Shown here: positions 57,325 to 64,000 of the stretch, one piece after another
How positions within the stretch are numbered: position 1 is the stretch's first letter
Layout of the letters: every line of letters begins with the position of its first letter
Source of the DNA: Aspidiotus rigidus
Taxonomy: Eukaryota > Arthropoda > Insecta > Hemiptera > Diaspididae
Assembly: GCA_035079385.1 (NCBI GenBank)
Contig: JAVHKY010000082.1
Coordinates: 310,001 to 374,000, forward strand
Length of the DNA stretch: 64,000 nucleotides
Reading direction: 5' to 3'
Notes under the pieces: generated by a model
Database searches by the model: none
Seen by the model: only the letters and a program-made list of their open reading frames with translations
Told to the model about the DNA's origin: nothing
Made by a program: the position numbers and the translations under genes

Positions 57325-58662
57325 ATGTCACAATTACTACGTAAACTACGAGCTAATGAAGCCGAAATAAAAAATTCCGATGAAATGGTAAACAATGAGG
57401 AATCCCAAATTGATATGGAGGTCAATAACTCGCAGAAAGATGGTGAAAATACTTCGGACAATACTCCTAAGCATACGACAACAAAAGTGAACCAGGCAAA
57501 AATAACCGGCTATTTCCAGACCACTCCACAGGGAAATGAATGGCAAAATACCAGTAAAAAGCGGAAACTCTACAATTCTCCTCCAACTAAAACGCAGCAG
57601 CCTACATCTTCTATCCAACTGAAGAATCGCTATGATGCTCTACATGTTGATGATGAAAGCCATCTATCTGACCCAAATGCTAGCATCAAACAACCCAAAC
57701 CACCGCCAATTTTCCTACAAGGAGTTGTGGACTTTGGAGGTATGTTGAAAAAACTAACAGAACTAGTATCCTTAGATACCCTCTCTACAAAATCACTCTC
57801 TAATGATGTGGTGAAAATTATGGTACAATCACCTGAAACATTTAGAGATCTAGTTAAGAAATTACAAGCACATGACATAAAATTTTATACTTATCAACTG
57901 AAAACAGATCGGGCCTACAAAGTGGTAGTCAGAAACCTACACTACTCAATAGATATTGATGATATCAAAAATGCATTAAAAGAAGAGGGTCATGACGATA
58001 GGAATATTGTTAATATTAGACACTGGAAAACTAAGGAGCGATTGCCCATGTTCTTTGTAGATCTTGAACCAAAAGATAATAACAAGAGCATATATGAGCT
58101 GAAAACATTACTCCACACAATCATCCGCGTTGAGGCCCCACGCCCCCACCGTGATGTAGTGCAATGTAAACGATGTCAGAGATATGGACATACAAAGACA
58201 TATTGTACCCTTCCCATGGTCTGTGTAAAATGTGGTGAAGAGCACGACAACCGTGCATGCAAAAAAGAACGTAGTGAGCCACCAAAATGTGGACTCTGTG
58301 GTGGTAGCCACACGGCAAATTATAGAGGCTGCCCAGAATACAAGACCCAGATTAAAAATAGAGGTATGTCATTAGTTGAACCTCGACGCAAAAATCAAAA
58401 TTGGCCCCAGTTACCTACCTCAAGAAGTAATGCTGTGCCAGCATATAACTTGCAGGCACAACCCGACCGCACCTATGCTGAGGCCCTTGCAAACACTCAT
58501 GCCCACCCAAATTCTAATCCAGCCACAGATGCCCCTGTCGATGATCGCCTCACACGGCTAGAGAAAATAATTGAAAACCTTGCTGTACAGCTTAATAAAG
58601 TAACTGAGCGCATGGACCAAATACTAACTATACTCGTCAATATTACAAGTAAACAACCATAA
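57325..58662 (+). CDS. Jockey-type ORF1 (Gag-like nucleic-acid-binding protein)
   Basis: 445 codons from ATG to TAA, intact. The N-terminal third is polar and low in structure (Gln/Asn/Thr-rich). Residues about 195-275 form the RRM-like region with VVVRNLHYSIDIDDIK and PMFFVDLEPK, known in Jockey-group Gag proteins just before the knuckles. Three CCHC zinc knuckles follow: CKRCQRYGHTKTYC (from residue 281), CVKCGEEHDNRAC (from 300) and CGLCGGSHTANYRGC (from 322). The C-terminus ends in a probable coiled coil (RLTRLEKIIENLAVQLNKV). Family role: binds element RNA in the particle that carries it back to the nucleus. The stop codon overlaps the ORF2 start as TAATG. Confidence 0.9.
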   Translation: MSQLLRKLRANEAEIKNSDEMVNNEESQIDMEVNNSQKDGENTSDNTPKHTTTKVNQAKITGYFQTTPQGNEWQNTSKKRKLYNSPPTKTQQPTSSIQLKNRYDALHVDDESHLSDPNASIKQPKPPPIFLQGVVDFGGMLKKLTELVSLDTLSTKSLSNDVVKIMVQSPETFRDLVKKLQAHDIKFYTYQLKTDRAYKVVVRNLHYSIDIDDIKNALKEEGHDDRNIVNIRHWKTKERLPMFFVDLEPKDNNKSIYELKTLLHTIIRVEAPRPHRDVVQCKRCQRYGHTKTYCTLPMVCVKCGEEHDNRACKKERSEPPKCGLCGGSHTANYRGCPEYKTQIKNRGMSLVEPRRKNQNWPQLPTSRSNAVPAYNLQAQPDRTYAEALANTHAHPNSNPATDAPVDDRLTRLEKIIENLAVQLNKVTERMDQILTILVNITSKQP

Positions 58663-61333
58663 TGTTGCACCCCACTTTAGCCACTCCTGTACGTCAAATG
58701 ACAAAAATACTTACATGGAATGCAAATGGTTTACTAGCACGTAAGGCTGAGTTAGAACAACTTATAGTGAGTGAAAAAATTGATATAGCGCTCATATCAG
58801 AGACCCATCTAATTGCAAGGCGGTATGCTGAAATTCGCAATTACAAATTATACACCTGCAACCACCCCAGTGGTTCTGCACATGGTGGAGCAGCCATCTA
58901 CATTCATAATACCATCCCTCATTATGAAATTAGCCCCTACTGCACTGAACAAATCCAGTCAGCAGGTATACACTGTGGCACTGAACTCATAATTGCCTCG
59001 GTCTATAGCCCACCAAAATACAAGATTACCTCCAATCAATATTCCCATTTTTTCAACCATTTGGGTCCCAAGTGGATTATTGGCGGGGACTTCAACGCCA
59101 AGCATCATTACTGGGGATCACGCATTACTATCTCAAAAGGCCGTCAACTATGGCAAGCTACAGTCACTGCTAGTGCAACCTGCCTATCCAATGGTGAACC
59201 AACATATTGGCCCAGTGATCTTGACAAAATGCCAGACTGTATTGACTTTTTCATCACGCGCGCAGTATCAGCCAACTACACTGAAATCAACAATATCAAT
59301 GACCTGTCATCAGATCACACGCCACTTCTTCTAACTCCGAGTAGTACCATCCTACAAAAGCAAATGGCTCCTAAGCTAACCAACAAGCATACAGATTGGG
59401 ATGCCTTCCGTGAAGAAGTTAGCAGCAAGATCAACCTTCGCATCCGTTTGAAGTCACCTGATGAAGTGGAGGAGGGTGTCACTTCCTTTACTAATCTTCT
59501 GCAGCAAGAAGCAAAAGCTGCCACCCCTGTGGCAACTCCAGGCCAACGTACCTATCCCAGCTACCCAAAGGAAATCCTGGAACTTGTTAAGAAACGCAGA
59601 CAGGTTTGTCACCACTGGCAGCAGTCTCGCAACCCTGTGCATAAGCATGAATTCAACAAGCTCTGTAGAATGGTGAAGACTTGTATTCGTGATCACAATA
59701 ATGACACCTTTAACCATTTTGTCAGTACTCTTGGAACAACTAAAGATTCTGATTATTCACTTTGGAAGATAGCTCGTTCATCTCAGAAACCACCTGGTTA
59801 CTCTGCACCACTACGTAAGATGGACAACTCGTGGGCACAAACTGACCTACAAAGAGCTGAGACTTTCGCTGAGCACCTTGAAGAAAGATTTCAACCACAT
59901 GATTTCCCCACTGACATCATTCCTGATCTACTTCAAACAGAAGATCAAGAAGTTAAACTATTTTCGCCAAATGAAATTAAGAATATGATTAAGAGAAAAC
60001 TAAATCCAAAGAAAGCACCAGGACATGACCAAATTTCAGCCCGCATACTGCAAGAGCTACCACGTAAAGGTGTTGTTATGTTAACATACCTATACAACGC
60101 AGTACTACGAATCAATATGTGCCTAAGCAGTGGAAAATGGCCAAGATTATCATGATTCATAAGCCAGGTAAACCACCAGAGGTTCCTAGTTCATATCGTC
60201 CAATATCATTGCTCTCAGTACTGTCGAAACTATTTGAGAAACTTTATGCAAGACGCCTCCAAGAAACCATTCATGAAAAGAAATTGATACCTGACCACCA
60301 GTTTGGGTTCAGAACCAAGCATTCAACTGTGGAGCAAGTACATCGTGTTGGTACGACAATAAGAGAGGCGCTTGAAGAGCGAAAATACTGCCCTGCTGTA
60401 TTCTTGGATGTAAGTCAAACATTTGACCGGGTCTGGATGAGTGGGCTTCTTCACAAAATAAGCAAGAATTTTTCAACTCAACATGTGCTAATTTTGTCTT
60501 CTTACCTCAGCGACAGAAGCTTCTATGTGCACTATGGAGACGCCAGCTCCTCCATCAAACCAATTGCCGCGGGAGTACCCCAGGGAAGCGTCCTAGGCCC
60601 TCTACTATACCTACTTTACACAGCTGATATCCCAACTCAGGACAATACCACGCTGGCTACATTTGCAGATGATACTGTAGTACTAACAACTCATGAAGCC
60701 TATCCTACAGCAGTTACAAAACTGCAGACAGCAGTCAACGAAATTAATGACTGGATGACTAAATGGAAAATCAAAATTAATGTGGCCAAGACAATACAAG
60801 TTGACTTTGCCCTTCGGGCGCATGGGTACGAGCCAACATATGTCAACAACAAACCTGTTCAACGGGCTGATAGCGCACGATATCTGGGCTTGCATCTAGA
60901 CAGTAAACTCAACTGGAGAACACACATTTTGAAAAAGAGAGAGGAACTCAAAATTAGATTTCGGGCATTGTTTTGGTTGCTCAGAGCCAAAAGTCATTTA
61001 TCGCTTGCAAATAAAAGGCTGCTTTATGTTACAATTCTCCGTCCCATTTGGATGTTTGGCATTCCGCTCTGGAGTACAGCTGCAAATAGCAACATTGAAA
61101 TTCTTCAACGATTTCAGAACACTGCTCTCCGCAAAATTACAGGAGCCCCATGGTACGTCACAAATCAACAGTTACACGCAGACCTGGCTTTAGAAACAGT
61201 ATTGCAAATAGCTACGCGGGAAACAACCAAGTACATCGCTCGGCTCCACAACCATCCAAATACAGAGGCTCTAACTTTACTAGACGACCCTCCCATCCAG
61301 CGCCTCAAGCGGAAGGTCCTCGCTAACACCTAA
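58662..61333 (+). pseudogene. Jockey-type ORF2 (endonuclease and reverse transcriptase), one frameshift
   Basis: The start ATG overlaps the ORF1 stop. An AP-type endonuclease comes first: LTWNANGL, LISETHL, GGDFNAKHHYWGS, and SSDHTPLLL with its catalytic His. Next are the RT motifs: KAPGHDQISARIL, then SSYRPISLLSVLSKLFEKL, HQFGFRTKHSTVEQ, FLDVSQTFDRVW, GVPQGSVLGPLLY, FADD (60662-60673) and RYLGLHLDSKLNW. The tail ends RLKRKVLANT. The frame shifts by one base at about 60110-60118: the first frame stops at 60155, while the second carries on with YVPKQWKMAKIIM. Everything else is open, so a single indel or an assembly error separates this copy from a full ORF2 of about 890 residues. FADD instead of YADD is usual for Jockey. 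Confidence 0.9.
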
Positions 61334-61577
61334 TATAATCCGCACTACCTAATGCATTATAATTTACTTCTTTGATCACGTCCTTGTGAATATTCATATT
61401 ACTACCAATATTCTATAAAGATTAAGATAAATACTCTACATTGTCATTACCTAGCTTAACCGTGGATGCACGCTACAGCTAGCTATTCACGTTAATTTTC
61501 TTTATGCATCCTTTGTACGTATATGTAAATGTTGTAACAACAGTTCATATAAAAATAAATAATATTAAAAAAAAACC
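61334..61577 (+). other. LINE 3' UTR and A-rich tail
   Basis: AT-rich, ending AAAATAAATAATATT plus nine A. Confidence 0.6.
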
Positions 61578-61779
61578 TATCTTCCAACTTTTTCTTTTCT
61601 TCTTTTTCACGGTTTTATGAGACGAGCGACTGAATTATCGTGGTAAATTGAAGACCTGCGTAATATATACTTTTCTTTCTCTTTTTTCCAATCGCATTTT
61701 TTCCTTCATTACGTTCAATGACCATCTTCGAGTGATGAATGAAACTAGTTCGTACACGTGAAGTTGAATCATGAAGACG

Positions 61780-62453
61780 TTCGATATTGTTGAGGGATGA
61801 AAATAAGTAGACGAAGGCGCACTCTTTGTTTAGACCAATGACATCGGCGCCAACACGGCGTACTCTTTGCGCGAGCTCGTGCGTCTGAACTTAGTGGGCA
61901 CTGGATAGGGGTACCGTAAATGGATAAAAAAATCAGAAAAAGTCGATCGTCGTTATTATAAAAGTACAGTCGAGCAGGAAATATTGAAACATCAGTCTTC
62001 GTGATTATCACATGTACGTCCGGAATGGCAGTCCGAATTGCACCCCAACCCCTGTTTGTTACAGGCACATCTTTTGGAGGTGCAATTTGTACGGCACGAG
62101 CACTTATTAACTAAAATTGGAACGAAAAATGCAATGATTGACTTCTTCCGATTGTAAAATATTATCGTAATTATTTGCTCTAGAAAATTCATTTTATTTC
62201 TGGATACTGTTCAACATTTTATACAGACCTACCGGTACCTGTTTCTAAAATATTATCGTCATTATTTGATGTTACCTAATTTGCTTTCGATGTGTTCATA
62301 TAAATTTATTTGAAAATATTCTCGATGTTGTCTTCCAGGTAAGTACTTCAGTTCGAATAGAAATATTGCCGACTTGATCAATTCAGCAAGTAGTTGCCGA
62401 TTTTATAAAATCGGCAAAAATCAAATCGGCAATTTGACGGATTCGGCGTAACA
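61780..62453. mobile_element. Ginger-like family 1, right-end fragment
   Basis: The right terminus (CGGATTCGGCGTAACA at 62438-62453) and the palindromes with GATTTTATAAAATC (62396-62416) equal those of 31332-32370. The Cys-rich coding piece is present too. No left TGTTACG end was found, so the left side is deleted or rearranged: the block GCGCGAGCTCGTGCG at 61870 is inverted compared with the other copy. Confidence 0.7.
61995..62110 (-). pseudogene. Cys-rich transposase tail, second family 1 copy
   Basis: The minus strand reads KCSCRTNCTSKRCACNKQGL, then GCNSDCHSGRTC and DNHED before the stop. It differs from the 31.8-kb copy mainly by substitutions that leave every Cys intact. The integrase core is missing. 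Confidence 0.7.
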
Positions 62454-64000
62454 CATACATACATAAATACACACACATACACGTACATACATTCACTTTA
62501 TACATTAGATATTAAACACCGACATGAGAATTGTAGGTATGTCGCGTCGCGTCGTCGTCGCGATTTAGAATCGACAAAAATCTTCGCTTGTTGATGTCGA
62601 TAGCATATTTTTCGCGCGAGACGTCGAATGAATTGATGGACCAAGTCACCGAGCGTCACAACCTTACATGAAGGGCAAGGATGATGGTGAGAGAGGTGGA
62701 AAGAAGGCACGCCCTGGAGAATGTTGTCGCCAATTTGACTGTGAAGATCGGACCCGGTGTTAATACTCAAAAAACTTGCGCTGAACCGGTCCGTAATACC
62801 TCTCTTACAAATAGCAGGGTCTGAAGAAGCTCAGGGAAGAGGGGTCATTACTCACAATGGCTAATAGAGGAAGTGCCATTGTCGTGATAAAATCTACTTA
62901 CATAATTAAGAGCTTAACCAGTGCGGGGCCACCGAAAATGCTGTCTTCAATTTTCCCAACTACAGTATGTTAAAGCGGTACGAAAAGCTATCAATATAAA
63001 GAGTCCATGAAAATTGACCACGAATAATCAATCGTGGACGAACATTGACCGCGTACACACTCCAAATAGGAAAACTTACAATTTTTTTTTTTTTTTTTCT
63101 TTCTTTTCTTCTTCGGAAATCGGATTTGTAACGGAAACAGAAATTTGAGCCACAAATCACAAAAAAATTTTATTGGAAGTTTCAGTCACAAATTGTTGAT
63201 AGTCAGAGAGAGCTGAAACAGTCAAAGAATGTAGGTACAAGAAATAAGACTGTGGTTAACAGAAATTTCTCAATAAGATGCGTCGAGGGCAACACCATGT
63301 AAAAATTCGAGCACATCCTAGTCCGGAACGTACTCAAAGACGAAGCGAAAATATCGAAATTCTTTCGATTTTGATAAATCAAAATTCGTAATTTATCCAA
63401 AATTGGCCGAGAAAATTCTGTCGTTCAATTGAACACGTTTTTTTTATCGTCCCTTGCTTGGCATTATCATTTTCGAGGCAGATCGGACATTAGCGAATTT
63501 CGAAAGTTCGGATAGGATTACAGAGGTTGCCGAGCAAAATACGGACGAGAATATGGCGTGAGAAACCGTATCCGAGAGTCAAGTACGTGAAAATCGTATA
63601 TTATTTGTAGTATACCGACTAGCGAATCCTTGAACGAACAGAATTTCCTCGACAGGCGATATAGGTCTTTAAGACGAAGCTCTTACTTTCCTCTAGCGAG
63701 CGCAAATGCTCTCTTATGTGATTAGGCTAGATAGTAACGTAGCAAATAATTTATGTCTTCGTTATACTAAGGGTAGATTTCGATTTGCCCGCAGGTTTTC
63801 AAGATCGTCGTTAGGAGAAGTTGTAGCACGGTCGATCAAGATCATAAATTTCAATATTGTAAATTATTTATATTGGTCCTTAATAAATCATGAATCTAGT
63901 TCGTTCGAGGATACTCATTTTAATTTGTGTAGAAAGTATACGAGTAAAACAATCGTGAGATAACCTCACGATTATATGTCGATTACCGGAATTTTCGACG
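62454..64000. other. Spacer without recognisable genes
   Basis: ACAT-rich tract at 62453-62490, a poly-T at 63081-63098, and a GTCGCGTCGCGTCGTCGTCG stretch near 62540. No coding family or repeat pair was recognised up to the window end. Confidence 0.4.

Larger units (their letters stand above)
57325..61577 (+). mobile_element. Jockey-type non-LTR retrotransposon, nearly complete
   Basis: ORF1 (57325-58662), ORF2 (58662-61333), a 240-bp 3' UTR and an A-rich end (61564-61577). The ORFs overlap by one base. It is the youngest-looking element in the window: only one frameshift was found in 4 kb of coding sequence. Confidence 0.85.

Overview
This window looks like a transposon-packed, AT-rich stretch of an arthropod nuclear genome, probably an insect. 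The evidence is one unmistakable Iroquois-class TALE homeobox exon with splice sites (37509-37849, minus), no operon-like gene packing, long dinucleotide microsatellites, and relics of at least eight transposon superfamilies. I cannot name the species; a hemipteran-like genome is a guess from the mix of elements.

Layout. 0-5 kb: a Penelope-like reverse transcriptase fragment runs off the left edge, followed by a frameshifted FLYWCH-domain gene fragment between 31-bp inverted repeats, and two copies of a dispersed repeat (family B) ending in a GGTCGGC/GCCGACC hairpin, one carrying a 171-bp MITE. 5-20 kb: the C-terminus of a LINE reverse transcriptase, nested foldback elements, a Penelope-like GIY-YIG nuclease fragment between inverted arms, hairpin MITEs and a pogo-like element. 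19.5-22.1 kb: a cluster of Helitron/Helentron-like repeats (family A) ending in a hairpin plus CTAG, one carrying a 470-bp (TG)n(AG)n tract. 26-30.5 kb: a field rich in the motif GGAGGTC, with a 349-bp tandem array at its centre. 31-36 kb: a LINE split by a Ginger-like DNA transposon, a 1-kb foldback with a hammerhead-ribozyme-like motif, and an R1-like LINE fragment. 37.5 kb: the Iroquois exon. 40.3-42 kb: a second, longer Ginger-like element with a 4-bp target duplication. 43-47 kb: a SWIM-finger fragment and a FLYWCH/MULE transposase with repeated subterminal motifs. 48-56.8 kb: another family A copy, a Merlin/ISXO2-like transposase fragment and several large inverted repeats. 57.3-61.6 kb: an almost complete Jockey-type LINE with two ORFs. 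61.8-62.5 kb: the end of a third Ginger-like copy.

No metabolic or cellular system is encoded apart from the developmental regulator exon; everything else recognisable is mobile DNA. The most notable pattern is in the Ginger-like elements. Two families with unlike sequence share a TGTTAC terminus, a 4-bp duplication and arrays of short palindromes near the ends (shared core ATTTYATRAAAT), spaced about 30 bp apart in the best copy. This reads as a set of transposase binding sites.

All assignments come from reading the sequence by eye. Repeat boundaries are approximate unless a target duplication is cited.
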